Assembly (NCBI GenBank): GCA_943326025.2
Contig: CALPRR020000011.1
Location: 1 to 24,357, forward strand
Source: Candidatus Kuenenia stuttgartensis
GTDB taxonomy: Bacteria; Bacteroidota; Bacteroidia; Flavobacteriales_D; Crocinitomicaceae
DNA: 24,357 nucleotides
Direction of reading: 5' to 3'
Below the pieces are notes generated by a model. It saw nothing but the letters and a program-made list of their open reading frames with translations. It did no database searches and had not been told where the DNA came from. The position numbers and the translations under genes were made by a program. Of the stretch, positions 1 to 7,733 are shown one piece after another. Position 1 is the stretch's first letter. Every line of letters begins with the position of its first letter.

Positions 1-25
1 CATAAATTTTTGAATTAGAAAAAAT

Positions 26-1915
26 ATGAGAACAGGACAAATTAATGTGCAAACGGAAAATATCTTTCCAATTATTAAAAAATTCTTATACTCAGATCAT
101 GAAATTTTCCTTAGAGAATTAGTTTCAAATGCAGTTGATGCTAGTCAAAAATTACGCTTTTTGTCTTCAAATGGTGAATTTAAAGGTGAATTAGGTGAGT
201 TAAGAGTCGATGTGATTTTAGATAAAGAAGCTAAAACACTGACAATTAGAGATAGAGGGATTGGTATGACTGAAGAAGAAATCGACAAGTATATCAATCA
301 AATTGCTTTTTCTGGTGCAGAAGAATTTTTACAAAAATACAAAGGTCAAGAAGGAGCTGAACAAATCATAGGACATTTTGGTTTAGGTTTTTATTCAGCT
401 TTTATGGTTTCTGAAAAAGTTCAAATTAGAACATTGTCAAGACATGAAGGTGCTAAAGCAGTTCAATGGGAAAGTAACGGTTCGCCAGAATTTACAATAA
501 CTGAAATAGAGAAAGAGGATAGAGGGACAGATATCGTTTTATTTATAGCTGAAGATTCAATTGAGTTTTTAGAAAAAACTAGAATTTCTGAAATTTTAAA
601 TAAATACTGTAAATTTTTACCAAGTCCAGTTTTCTTTGGAAACAAAACGGAATACATTGATGATCCATCTGGTGAAAAAGATGAAAAAGGAAATGTAAAA
701 CGTATTTCTGTTGATGTTCCTAATCAAATCAATAATCCTGAGCCAGCATGGACGAAAGCACCTGTTGATTTATCGGTTGATGATTACGATAAATTTTACA
801 GAGAATTATATCCAACAAGTTTTGATAGCCCGTTATTTCACATTCATTTAAATGTAGATTATCCGTTTAATTTAACAGGGATATTATATTTTCCAAAAAT
901 TAAAGAAAACGTTGAGGTTCAAAGGAATAAGATTAACCTATATTCAAATCAAGTTTTTATCACGGATAGCGTTGCTGAAATTGTACCTGAATTCTTGACA
1001 TTATTACATGGTGTAATTGATTCTCCAGATATTCCATTAAATGTTTCTCGTTCATACTTACAAAGTGATGGAAATGTGAAGAAAATTTCTGCTCACATTA
1101 CGAAAAAAGTTGCTGATAAGTTAGCTGAGATGTTTAAAAAAGATAGAGCAGATTTTGAGTCTAAATGGGATGATTTACAAGTTTTTGTTCAGTATGGTTC
1201 ATTATCAGATGATAAATTCGCAGAGAAAGCGAAAGGATTTACTTTGTTAAAAAATGATGAAGGTAAATACTTTACAATTGAAGAATATCAAGAGAAAATC
1301 AAAGCGCTTCAAACAAATAAAGATGGTAAAATTGTTTTCTTGTATACAAATAGTCCAGAAGAGCAATTTTCATTTGTTAAAAAGGCAAAAGACAGAGGAT
1401 ATGATGTTTTGCATTTAGAAGGACCTTTGACGCCTCATTTTGTTTCAAAAATGGAACAAACTTTTGAAAATATAACTTTTGCTAGAGTTGATGCTGACAC
1501 ATTGGATAAATTAATTCAAAAAGATGAAGAGATTCCTTCAAAACTTTCAAAAGAAGATGAAGAAAAATTAAAACCTTTATTTGAGCAAGTTGTAAATAAA
1601 GAGAAATTCATTGTTCAATTTGAAAGTATGAGTTCAGATGATGCTCCAATTGTTATTACACAGCCAGAATTTATTCGTCGTATGATGGAACAACAAAAAT
1701 TAGGTGGAGCAGGTTTCTTTGGCGCATTTCCTGAAACATATAATATGGTTGTGAATGGAAATCATGCAAAAATATCTGAAGTTTTAGCTGCGGAAAAAGA
1801 AGAGGATAAAACTTCTAAAATTAAACAGTTGACAGATTTAGCTTTGCTTTCTCAAGGTATGTTGAAAGGAGAGGCATTAAGTCATTTCATCGATAGAAGT
1901 ATCGAATTAGTATAA
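26..1915 (+). CDS. htpG: Molecular chaperone HtpG (bacterial Hsp90)
   Basis: This is a cytosolic ATP-dependent homodimeric chaperone that remodels client proteins with the DnaK/DnaJ system. At 629 aa it is full length for bacterial HtpG (about 620-630). The N-terminal GHKL ATPase domain (about 1-215) shows the NAVDA adenine/Mg site (35-39), the DRGIG lid motif (76-80) and GHFGLGFYSAF (116-126). A middle domain (about 230-500) and a C-terminal dimerisation domain follow. ATG at 26 matches the conserved N-terminus of the family (GQINVQTENIF). Only 25 bp of upstream sequence is present, so the promoter is outside the window. A strong terminator lies 17 bp after the stop, ahead of a J-domain gene. 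The assignment is secure. Confidence 0.97.
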   Translation: MRTGQINVQTENIFPIIKKFLYSDHEIFLRELVSNAVDASQKLRFLSSNGEFKGELGELRVDVILDKEAKTLTIRDRGIGMTEEEIDKYINQIAFSGAEEFLQKYKGQEGAEQIIGHFGLGFYSAFMVSEKVQIRTLSRHEGAKAVQWESNGSPEFTITEIEKEDRGTDIVLFIAEDSIEFLEKTRISEILNKYCKFLPSPVFFGNKTEYIDDPSGEKDEKGNVKRISVDVPNQINNPEPAWTKAPVDLSVDDYDKFYRELYPTSFDSPLFHIHLNVDYPFNLTGILYFPKIKENVEVQRNKINLYSNQVFITDSVAEIVPEFLTLLHGVIDSPDIPLNVSRSYLQSDGNVKKISAHITKKVADKLAEMFKKDRADFESKWDDLQVFVQYGSLSDDKFAEKAKGFTLLKNDEGKYFTIEEYQEKIKALQTNKDGKIVFLYTNSPEEQFSFVKKAKDRGYDVLHLEGPLTPHFVSKMEQTFENITFARVDADTLDKLIQKDEEIPSKLSKEDEEKLKPLFEQVVNKEKFIVQFESMSSDDAPIVITQPEFIRRMMEQQKLGGAGFFGAFPETYNMVVNGNHAKISEVLAAEKEEDKTSKIKQLTDLALLSQGMLKGEALSHFIDRSIELV

Positions 1916-1931
1916 AAAAATAATTACTTTT

Positions 1932-1962
1932 AAAGGGCGGAATTTAGGTTTCGCCTTTTTTT
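1932..1962 (+). terminator. Rho-independent terminator after htpG
   Basis: An 11-bp stem with two G-U pairs (1932-1942 with 1949-1959) encloses a 6-nt loop. The 3' arm runs into seven T residues (1956-1962). It ends htpG but sits only 17 bp before the djlA-like start codon. Confidence 0.75.
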
Positions 1963-1979
1963 AATTTAAAGCGCATATT

Positions 1980-2759
1980 TTGTTTAAGTGGATTTTAGCA
2001 GTTGGAGGTTATTTCTTATTAGGTAAGAATTTTATAGGAGCAATTTTAGGCTTTATAATTGGTAATGTTATTGATAATTATCAAAATGTTATAGGTGCAG
2101 CAAAAGCTCAAGCTCAAAAGGAAGGTAGAAGTTTTTCTACCGATGATTTGTTTCAATATTATCAACAACGTTCATCACAAAACGATATTCCGACGATGTT
2201 AATGGCTTTGTCAGCAGCAATAATGAAAGCTGATGGCAAGGTGTTGAAGGCAGAATTAGATTATGTAAAGTTATTTTTAAATAATCAATTTGGTCAAGGT
2301 TATGCAACAACTCATTTAAAAACGTTGAAGCATTTCATTGATTCAGATGAAATTCCACTACAACAAATTTGTTTAGATATTAAAATGCGAACATTACCAG
2401 AAGTTCGTGTACAATTAATTCATTATTTATTTGGTATAGCAAAGGCTGATGGGTCTGTTTCAAATACAGAAATTAATGTTTTGAATCAGATTGCTTCTAT
2501 GATGGGAGTTCCTGCAGTAGAATTTGAAAGTGTAAAAAACATGTTCTACAGAGATGTAAATTCTGATTATGCAGTTTTAGGGATCTCAGCTGAGGCAACA
2601 GATGATGAGGTGAAAAAAGCTTATAGACAAATGGCTATTAAATTTCACCCAGATAAAGTAGCTTCAATGGGTGAGGAATATCAAAAAGGAGCGAAAGAAA
2701 AGTTTCAAAAAATCCAAGAAGCTTACGAGAATATTAAGAAAAATAGAGACTTAAAGTAA
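1980..2759 (+). CDS. djlA: DjlA-like TerB/J-domain membrane co-chaperone
   Basis: This is a probable inner-membrane-anchored DnaJ-type co-chaperone (259 aa; E. coli DjlA is 271 aa) that would stimulate DnaK at the membrane. A Gly-rich hydrophobic anchor (about 3-33) is followed by a TerB-like helical domain (about 60-185) and a C-terminal J domain (about 195-259). The invariant HPD tripeptide is at 223-225. The same order, anchor-TerB-J, defines DjlA. The start codon is TTG at 1980. The in-frame stop at 1962-1964 leaves only an ATT (1977) as an alternative, and TTG places the hydrophobic anchor correctly. It starts just after the htpG terminator, so it may rely on read-through or on a promoter inside that terminator. 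The function is inferred from domain order. Confidence 0.85.
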   Translation: MFKWILAVGGYFLLGKNFIGAILGFIIGNVIDNYQNVIGAAKAQAQKEGRSFSTDDLFQYYQQRSSQNDIPTMLMALSAAIMKADGKVLKAELDYVKLFLNNQFGQGYATTHLKTLKHFIDSDEIPLQQICLDIKMRTLPEVRVQLIHYLFGIAKADGSVSNTEINVLNQIASMMGVPAVEFESVKNMFYRDVNSDYAVLGISAEATDDEVKKAYRQMAIKFHPDKVASMGEEYQKGAKEKFQKIQEAYENIKKNRDLK

Positions 2760-2773
2760 TTTTGGATGATAGA

Positions 2774-2834
2774 TTTTAGATTTTGAATTGTATGAATTCG
2801 AAATTTAAAATTCAAAATTCAAAATTTAAAATTT
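2774..2834. repeat. AT-rich inverted repeat plus slipped AAAATTC/T repeats
   Basis: The djlA-purT spacer contains 16-nt arms (2774-2789 and 2809-2824) that are inverted repeats with two mismatches, around a 19-nt loop. The right arm lies in iterated AAAATTC and AAAATTT units (about 2801-2834). There is no T-tract, so it is not a simple terminator. It could be an RNA structure in the purT leader or just low-complexity sequence. Confidence 0.5.
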
Positions 2835-2841
2835 CACAAGT

Positions 2842-4002
2842 ATGAGAAAAAAAATATTATTATTGGGTTCAGGTGAATTAGGGAAAGAATTCGTAATTGC
2901 TTGTCAAAGATTAGGTCAATATATTATTGCTGTTGATAGTTATGAAGGTGCGCCAGCAATGCAAGTAGCACATGAGTTTGAGGTAATAAACATGTTAGAT
3001 GGTGACGCTTTAGATCGAATTGTTGCAAAACATCAACCTGACATTATTGTTCCTGAAATTGAAGCGATCAGAACTGAACGTTTTTACGATTATGAATCAA
3101 AAGGAATTCAAGTAGTACCAAGTGCAAAAGCAGCAAATTTCACAATGAATCGTAAAGCGATTCGTGATTTAGCAGCGAAAGAAGTAGGTGTTAGAACTGC
3201 TAATTATAGATATGCAACAACTTTAGAAGAATTACAAAATGGGGTAGACGCTGTTGGAATGCCATGTGTGGTGAAACCATTAATGTCAAGTTCAGGGAAA
3301 GGTCAGTCTGTTATTAAATCTACTGAAGATATTGAGAAGGCATGGAAATATGCTATTGAAGGTTCAAGAGGTGATTTATTAGAAGTAATCGTTGAAGGAT
3401 TTGTTGATTTTGATTACGAAATTACATTATTGACTTTAACTCAAAAAGATGGTGAAACCTTATTTTGTCCACCAATTGGTCATAGACAAGAAAGAGGTGA
3501 TTATCAAGAGAGTTGGCAACCGATGCCAATGAAAGCGGAGCATTTGGAAGAAGCTAAGAAAATGGCTGCTGATGTTACAAAAGCACTAGGTGGAGCTGGA
3601 ATATGGGGTGTTGAATTCTTTATTACACAAGAAGGAGCTTATTTTTCAGAATTATCACCAAGACCTCATGATACTGGAATGGTAACTTTGGGTAATACTC
3701 AAAATTTATCTGAATTTGAATTGCATGCTCGTGCGATTTTAGGGATTCCAGTAAATGAAATAGTATTAGAAAGAAATGGGGCTAGTGCAGTTGTTTTAGC
3801 TATGAATGAAGGTGAAAGTACTCCTATTTTCAGAGGGTTAGATAAAGCTGCAATTATTCCACAAACTGATTTTAAACTTTTTGGAAAACCAACTACAAGG
3901 CCGTATAGAAGAATGGCTGTTGCTTTAGCATTTGGAAATGAAGAAGTCTCTGATTTGGTTGAAAAAGCAAAATCTGTTGCTTCCTTGATAGAGGTTGAAT
4001 AA
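2842..4002 (+). CDS. purT: Formate-dependent GAR transformylase PurT
   Basis: PurT (386 aa; E. coli 392 aa) makes formylglycinamide ribonucleotide from GAR, formate and ATP. This is the third step of purine synthesis and replaces the folate-dependent PurN. The ATP-grasp layout is visible: an N-terminal Rossmann-like preATP domain with GSGELGKE (9-16), the PEIEAIRTE substrate-binding segment near 72-80, the ATP-grasp domain with the SSGKG phosphate loop near 153-157, and the Mg-binding ELSPRPHDTG segment near 270-280. ATG 2842 gives the standard N-terminus. It is followed by a terminator shared with the oppositely oriented clpX. The leader holds an AT-rich inverted repeat. Confidence 0.96.
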   Translation: MRKKILLLGSGELGKEFVIACQRLGQYIIAVDSYEGAPAMQVAHEFEVINMLDGDALDRIVAKHQPDIIVPEIEAIRTERFYDYESKGIQVVPSAKAANFTMNRKAIRDLAAKEVGVRTANYRYATTLEELQNGVDAVGMPCVVKPLMSSSGKGQSVIKSTEDIEKAWKYAIEGSRGDLLEVIVEGFVDFDYEITLLTLTQKDGETLFCPPIGHRQERGDYQESWQPMPMKAEHLEEAKKMAADVTKALGGAGIWGVEFFITQEGAYFSELSPRPHDTGMVTLGNTQNLSEFELHARAILGIPVNEIVLERNGASAVVLAMNEGESTPIFRGLDKAAIIPQTDFKLFGKPTTRPYRRMAVALAFGNEEVSDLVEKAKSVASLIEVE

Positions 4003-4023
4003 AATAGAAATTTAATGCATAAT

Positions 4024-4062
4024 AAAAAAATGCTAGTTTTGAATTCTAAACTAGCATTTTTT
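4024..4062. terminator. Bidirectional terminator between purT and clpX
   Basis: A perfect 9-bp stem, TGCTAGTTT (4031-4039) with AAACTAGCA (4048-4056), has an 8-nt loop. It is flanked by seven A residues on the left and a T-run on the right. It can therefore terminate purT on the plus strand and clpX on the minus strand. Confidence 0.88.
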
Positions 4063-4078
4063 ATTTAAATATCTAAAT

Positions 4079-5302
4079 CTAAGCCATTTTCAATTTAGCT
4101 ACTTTTGATTTTGAAAACTGTGCTTCTGCATATTCTTTTGTTACTCTGAAATCAGAATCATCTTTTGATGGTAATTCATACATCGCATCAGTAAGAATTG
4201 CTTCGCAGATAGAACGTAAACCTCTTGCACCTAATTGAAATTCAATTGCTTTTTCAACCATGAAGTCTAGTACCTCACCATCAAAAACCAATTTAATTCC
4301 ATCGATATCAAATAAACGAACATACTGTTTTACCAATGCATTCTTAGGTTCAGTTAATATTCGTTTTAAGCTTTTAGCATCTAAAGGCTCTAAATAAGTT
4401 AAAACAGGAAAACGACCAATTAACTCTGGAATTAATCCAAATGTTTTAATATCTGTCGGATTGATATATTTTAAGAAACTATCACCTTCAATTCGCTCTT
4501 CTTCTTTATTTGTAAAACCAATTGTTTTTTTGTTTACACGACGAGCAATATGTTTTTCAATACCGTCAAACGCACCTCCACAAATGAAAAGTATATTACG
4601 AGTATCAATCTGAATCATTTTCTGTTCCGGATGCTTTCTTCCTCCTTGCGGTGGAACATTCACGGTAGCTCCTTCTAATAATTTTAAAAGCGCTTGTTGC
4701 ACTCCTTCTCCTGATACATCTCTAGTAATTGAAGGGTTATCACTTTTACGAGCGATTTTATCAATTTCATCGATGAAAACAATTCCATTTTGAGCTGCTT
4801 CTACATTGTAATCTGAAGCTTGTAGTAATCTTGATAAAATACTTTCAACATCTTCACCTACATAACCTGCTTCTGTTAAAACAGTTGCATCTGCAATACA
4901 GAAAGGAACATTTAACATTTTTGCAATTGTTTTTGCTAATAATGTTTTACCGGTTCCTGTTCGACCAACTAAGATTACATTTGATTTTTCAATCTCAACT
5001 TCATCTTTTACTTCAGGTTGGTTTAATCGTTTATAATGATTGTAAACGGCAACAGATAATACTTTTTTAGCATCATCTTGTCCGATTACATATTCATCTA
5101 ATTTTGTTTTGATATCGATTGGTTTCAATACATTCACAGTAGGTTTTTTTGATTTTTTTTGAATCACTTCTTCCTCTTGAATGATAGAGTTTGCTTGGGT
5201 AATACAGCTGTCACAAATATGACCTGTAACTCCAGCAACTAACAAACCAACTTCACTTCTTGATCTTCCACAAAATGAGCAACCTGCTTCTTTTTTCGCC
5301 AT
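4079..5302 (-). CDS. clpX: ATP-dependent Clp protease ATP-binding subunit ClpX
   Basis: ClpX is the AAA+ hexameric unfoldase that feeds substrates into ClpP. The N-terminal zinc-binding domain has C8, C11, C30 and C33. The AAA+ core has Walker A GRTGTGKT (113-120), pore loop GYVG (146-149), Walker B IVFIDEID (174-181), an RKH loop (222-224), the ClpP-docking IGF loop (261-263) and sensor-2 GAR (358-360). I chose ATG at 5302 (407 aa). A five-codon extension would begin with TTG at 5317, at the base of a 12-bp hairpin, and is not typical of the family. It lies 63 bp downstream of clpP in the same direction, so the two are probably co-transcribed, with the hairpin between them as a possible modulator. 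Confidence 0.95.
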   Translation of the reverse strand: MAKKEAGCSFCGRSRSEVGLLVAGVTGHICDSCITQANSIIQEEEVIQKKSKKPTVNVLKPIDIKTKLDEYVIGQDDAKKVLSVAVYNHYKRLNQPEVKDEVEIEKSNVILVGRTGTGKTLLAKTIAKMLNVPFCIADATVLTEAGYVGEDVESILSRLLQASDYNVEAAQNGIVFIDEIDKIARKSDNPSITRDVSGEGVQQALLKLLEGATVNVPPQGGRKHPEQKMIQIDTRNILFICGGAFDGIEKHIARRVNKKTIGFTNKEEERIEGDSFLKYINPTDIKTFGLIPELIGRFPVLTYLEPLDAKSLKRILTEPKNALVKQYVRLFDIDGIKLVFDGEVLDFMVEKAIEFQLGARGLRSICEAILTDAMYELPSKDDSDFRVTKEYAEAQFSKSKVAKLKMA

Positions 5303-5316
5303 TTTTTTAATTGACA

Positions 5317-5343
5317 AAAGGTCATTTGAGACAAATGACCTTT
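5317..5343 (-). other. Intercistronic hairpin between clpP and clpX
   Basis: A perfect 12-bp inverted repeat, AAAGGTCATTTG (5317-5328) and CAAATGACCTTT (5332-5343), has a 3-nt loop and ends 14 nt before the clpX ATG. On the minus-strand transcript it is followed by only TTTTG, too short a U-tract for an efficient terminator. It may be an attenuator, a processing site or an mRNA stabiliser that sets the ClpX:ClpP ratio. Confidence 0.7.
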
Positions 5344-5365
5344 GATTAATAAATGTTATTTATTC

Positions 5366-6034
5366 TTATCTGTGGCTACGAGCTAAAACTTCGTCAACCA
5401 TACCGTATTCTTTTGCTTCATCAGCAGTCATCCAATAATCTCTATCAGAATCAGCCCAAACTTTATCGAAATCTTGTTTTGAATGGAATGCAATAATCTC
5501 GTACAATTCCTTTTTCAATTTTTGAATTTCTCTAGCAGTGATTTCGATATCAGATGCTTGACCTTGAGCTCCACCTAAAGGTTGGTGAATCATTACTCTT
5601 GAATGTTTTAATGCTGTTCTTTTACCTTCAGCTCCTGCACACATCAATACAGCTCCCATAGAAGCAGCCATACCTGTACATATTGTAGCAACATCTGGTT
5701 TGATGTATTGCATAGTATCGTAAATCCCTAAACCAGCGTAAACAGAACCACCTGGAGAGTTTAAGTAAATTTGAATATCTTTTTTAGAATCAGCTGACTC
5801 TAAAAATAATAATTGTGCATTAACAATATTAGCTACTTGATCATTGATTCCAGTACCTAAAAAGATAATTCTATCCATCATTAAACGAGAGAAAACATCC
5901 ATTTGAGTCATATTCATTTGGCGTTCTTCTATAATATATGGAGTAATTGATGAGTCAATATAGTGCTCTAGGTGCATACTACTAATACCCATGTGTTTAG
6001 TAGCGTATTTTTTAAATTCGTTGTTGTTAAACAT
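5366..6034 (-). CDS. clpP: ATP-dependent Clp protease proteolytic subunit ClpP
   Basis: ClpP is the tetradecameric serine peptidase of the ClpXP complex in the cytosol. The 222-aa protein carries the complete catalytic triad: Ser125 in GMAASMGA, His150 in VMIHQPLGG and Asp199 in the DRDYW segment. The oxyanion SPGGSV loop (93-98) and the C-terminal AKEYGMVDEV helix are also present. ATG 6034 gives about 27 residues ahead of the family's usual mature N-terminus, consistent with a processed propeptide. clpX follows in the same direction. The trigger-factor gene (tig), often placed just upstream in Bacteroidota, is not here; the upstream gene is an unrelated exported protein. A 140-bp spacer upstream probably holds its own promoter. 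Confidence 0.96.
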   Translation of the reverse strand: MFNNNEFKKYATKHMGISSMHLEHYIDSSITPYIIEERQMNMTQMDVFSRLMMDRIIFLGTGINDQVANIVNAQLLFLESADSKKDIQIYLNSPGGSVYAGLGIYDTMQYIKPDVATICTGMAASMGAVLMCAGAEGKRTALKHSRVMIHQPLGGAQGQASDIEITAREIQKLKKELYEIIAFHSKQDFDKVWADSDRDYWMTADEAKEYGMVDEVLARSHR

Positions 6035-6160
6035 AATGAATGTGTTATTGTTTTAATGTAAAGATAAATGAATCTTTATAAAGAAAAAGTGATTAGAGAT
6101 AAAAAAAGATAAACATTTTAAGTTTTAAAACTTTTTAACGTTCATTTAAGGATCTAAATT

Positions 6161-6168
6161 CAAAAATA
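6161..6168 (-). promoter_or_regulatory. Possible clpP -7 box
   Basis: Read on the minus strand this is TATTTTTG, a full match to the Bacteroidota -7 consensus TAnnTTTG, about 127 nt upstream of clpP. No convincing -33 TTTG is seen at the usual distance. A second, weaker candidate (TATCTTTA, 6059-6066) lies about 25 nt upstream of the start. A 14-bp palindrome (6120-6133) lies between them. Confidence 0.27.
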
Positions 6169-6174
6169 TACTAA

Positions 6175-6723
6175 TTATTCAATTGATTTGTAATTTAAAA
6201 TCCAATTTGGATCCTGAACGTCATTTAATAATTTCCAAAAGTTTAGGTCTGTAAAATAGTCACCATCTATTTGTCTTACACCATAAGTTTGATATAGATA
6301 TATTTCTTGTTTAGGAGAGGGTTTGAATTGTTTATGACTCCATCCGTTTCCTTGTTTTAAGTCGAAAGGATGTTTTTCAAAACGTATTTTCCAAAGAGAA
6401 TCTAGCGGAATACAATAGCTATAATCTTTTTCACTAATTGAGTCTTTTATTATGCCACAAGATAAATGGTTTTGTTCAAAATAATTAATTCTTCTTGGAT
6501 TGTAAATGCTCGGCCAATTGCCTGAAGCAATATGAATAAATTCATTTTCTGTTAGCATTTTTCTTGAATTTTGATAAACTCCATTATCCAAATAAACCAT
6601 ATACATTGTTAGTTTACCAGTAGATTGATAACCTACTTTCACTCCAAATACAGGTCGTGTTTCATAAACCACAACTATTGAAGTCGTAAAGACCCAGATT
6701 CCCAGAAAAAGTAGCCTAAACAT
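6175..6723 (-). CDS. Exported or membrane-anchored hypothetical protein (182 aa)
   Basis: I do not recognise this protein. It has an N-terminal hydrophobic segment (about 2-21), either an uncleaved anchor or a signal peptide, followed by about 160 mostly polar residues rich in Tyr, Trp, Asn and Lys. Two cysteines (around 89 and 104) could form a disulfide in the periplasm. No enzymatic motif was found. Its codon and base composition match the neighbours. It is the last gene of a leftward run, following the 54-aa membrane protein by 52 bp and the cyclo-ligase, and probably shares their transcript. The ATG at 6723 gives a good export signal. Coding status is supported by length, the signal-like N-terminus and operon position only. 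Confidence 0.72.
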   Translation of the reverse strand: MFRLLFLGIWVFTTSIVVVYETRPVFGVKVGYQSTGKLTMYMVYLDNGVYQNSRKMLTENEFIHIASGNWPSIYNPRRINYFEQNHLSCGIIKDSISEKDYSYCIPLDSLWKIRFEKHPFDLKQGNGWSHKQFKPSPKQEIYLYQTYGVRQIDGDYFTDLNFWKLLNDVQDPNWILNYKSIE

Positions 6724-6775
6724 GACTATGTTCTACGAGGTTTAGTAATTAAGGTTATAAAAAGCTTTAAAATTG

Positions 6776-6940
6776 TTATTTGGCCTGATTTCTAAAAAGT
6801 AAAAAGAGAATTGCTACAGCAAAACATAAAAATAAAATAAATGGAATCCAGCTATTAGAAAGAAAGAAGGTAACAAGCAATCCTGGAATTAGAAATATTG
6901 CTGCTAAATGAAATTTACCTTGATTTTTATTGTTACTCAA
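6776..6940 (-). CDS. Small two-helix membrane protein (54 aa)
   Basis: This short open frame begins with TTG at 6940 and ends with TAA at 6776-6778. The product has a polar N-terminus (MSNNKNQGKF), two hydrophobic helices (about 11-29 and 32-49) separated by a SNSW turn, and a basic tail (RNQAK). That is the pattern of a small inner-membrane protein. Its first 8 nt overlap the 3' end of the cyclo-ligase gene (the TTG lies inside ATTTTGAGTAAC), which suggests translational coupling. No ATG exists in frame upstream before the overlap. The two-helix amphipathic layout and the overlap argue for a real gene, but it was identified by eye and has no recognised family. Confidence 0.7.
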   Translation of the reverse strand: MSNNKNQGKFHLAAIFLIPGLLVTFFLSNSWIPFILFLCFAVAILFLLFRNQAK

Positions 6941-7493
6941 AATGATAGATTTTATTTGGAGTAATACATGTTTTCAATTTGATATCTTCTATAGAAATAT
7001 CGTCAATTTCTACTAAATCATCAAAAAGTGATATTCCAATAAATTGACAGTTTGGATTGCATTTACTCAAGAAACGATCATAAAATCCTTTTCCATAGCC
7101 AACTCTGTTTCCAAATTGATCAACAGCTAATAGAGGAACGAAAACGATATCGAATTCATTTTCAGTTATTTGTTCTTCTTCCAAAGGTTCAGGTATGCCG
7201 TACTCATTTAAAGTGAAAGTTGAGTCAGATGTAATTCTATAATGCTTCATATAAAAGGTTGAAAAATCTGATTTAGAAGCGAAAATTTGATTTGAAATTT
7301 CTAGTTTTTTTAAAATCGGAAAAGTATCAATCTCATTTTGATTTTCAATAGTTAAAAAAAGGCTTATTTTTTTTCCTGATATTTGAAGAGAAACGATTTT
7401 GTCTAAAATAACTTCACTAATTGATTTTAATTCGGATTTAGATATTAGACTTCTTTTTGATTTGAAGATTTTTCTTAATTCTTTTTTATTCAT
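6933..7493 (-). CDS. 5-formyltetrahydrofolate cyclo-ligase (MTHFS)
   Basis: This cytosolic enzyme uses ATP to convert 5-formyl-THF to 5,10-methenyl-THF, returning a storage or inhibitory folate to one-carbon metabolism. The 186-aa protein has the family size. It shows the basic N-terminus with the KKELRKIFKSKR segment, the VFVPLLAVDQFGNRVGYGKG core and the diagnostic GYGKGFYDR ATP/folate motif (132-140). Bacterial homologues are called YgfA or Fau. The ATG at 7493 begins with MNKKELR as in relatives. Its stop overlaps the start of a 54-aa membrane protein. Divergent from the DUF5777 operon; a minus-strand TAAATTTG at 7601-7608 is a possible -7 box. Confidence 0.92.
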   Translation of the reverse strand: MNKKELRKIFKSKRSLISKSELKSISEVILDKIVSLQISGKKISLFLTIENQNEIDTFPILKKLEISNQIFASKSDFSTFYMKHYRITSDSTFTLNEYGIPEPLEEEQITENEFDIVFVPLLAVDQFGNRVGYGKGFYDRFLSKCNPNCQFIGISLFDDLVEIDDISIEDIKLKTCITPNKIYHFE

Positions 7494-7556
7494 TTCTGTA
7501 AAGTAATTATTGAAAAGCTAATAATCTTCCAAATTTTATTTTAATATAATCGTCTT

Positions 7557-7585
7557 GTTATTTAGACTTAAAAACGTTATTTAGA
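7557..7585. repeat. 10-bp direct repeats, 19-bp period, in a divergent promoter region
   Basis: GTTATTTAGA occurs at 7557-7566 and again at 7576-7585, a centre-to-centre distance of 19 bp (nearly two helical turns). A partial third copy, GTTATTTA, is at 7689-7696. The repeats lie between divergent genes, about 47 bp upstream of the candidate -33 element. They could be operator half-sites, but no regulator is encoded nearby. Confidence 0.45.
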
Positions 7586-7631
7586 ATCTATATTTTTTAC
7601 CAAATTTAACAAAAAAATGACATTTGAAAAA

Positions 7632-7661
7632 TTGTTTTCATGGTAAATATTTATAGATTTG
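7632..7661 (+). promoter_or_regulatory. Candidate promoter of the DUF5777 operon
   Basis: A TTG (7632-7634), 19 bp, then TAGATTTG (7654-7661) agrees with the Bacteroidota sigma-A pattern TTTG-N17-23-TAnnTTTG. Transcription would start near 7667, giving a leader of about 65 nt before the barrel gene. Confidence 0.5.
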
Positions 7662-7733
7662 TGTTGAATGTAATTCTTTAAATGAAATGTTATTTAAGGT
7701 TTTGAAAACAAATAGATTAAAAAAATATAAATA

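Noticed and set aside
4831..5070. Plus-strand open frame of 79 codons opposite clpX
   Set aside because: Leu/His-rich, repeat-like translation typical of the shadow of a conserved gene; no start context.
5303..5317. Five-codon TTG-initiated N-terminal extension of ClpX
   Set aside because: TTG is rare, the extension falls at the base of a hairpin, and the ATG at 5302 gives the usual MAKKE-type start.
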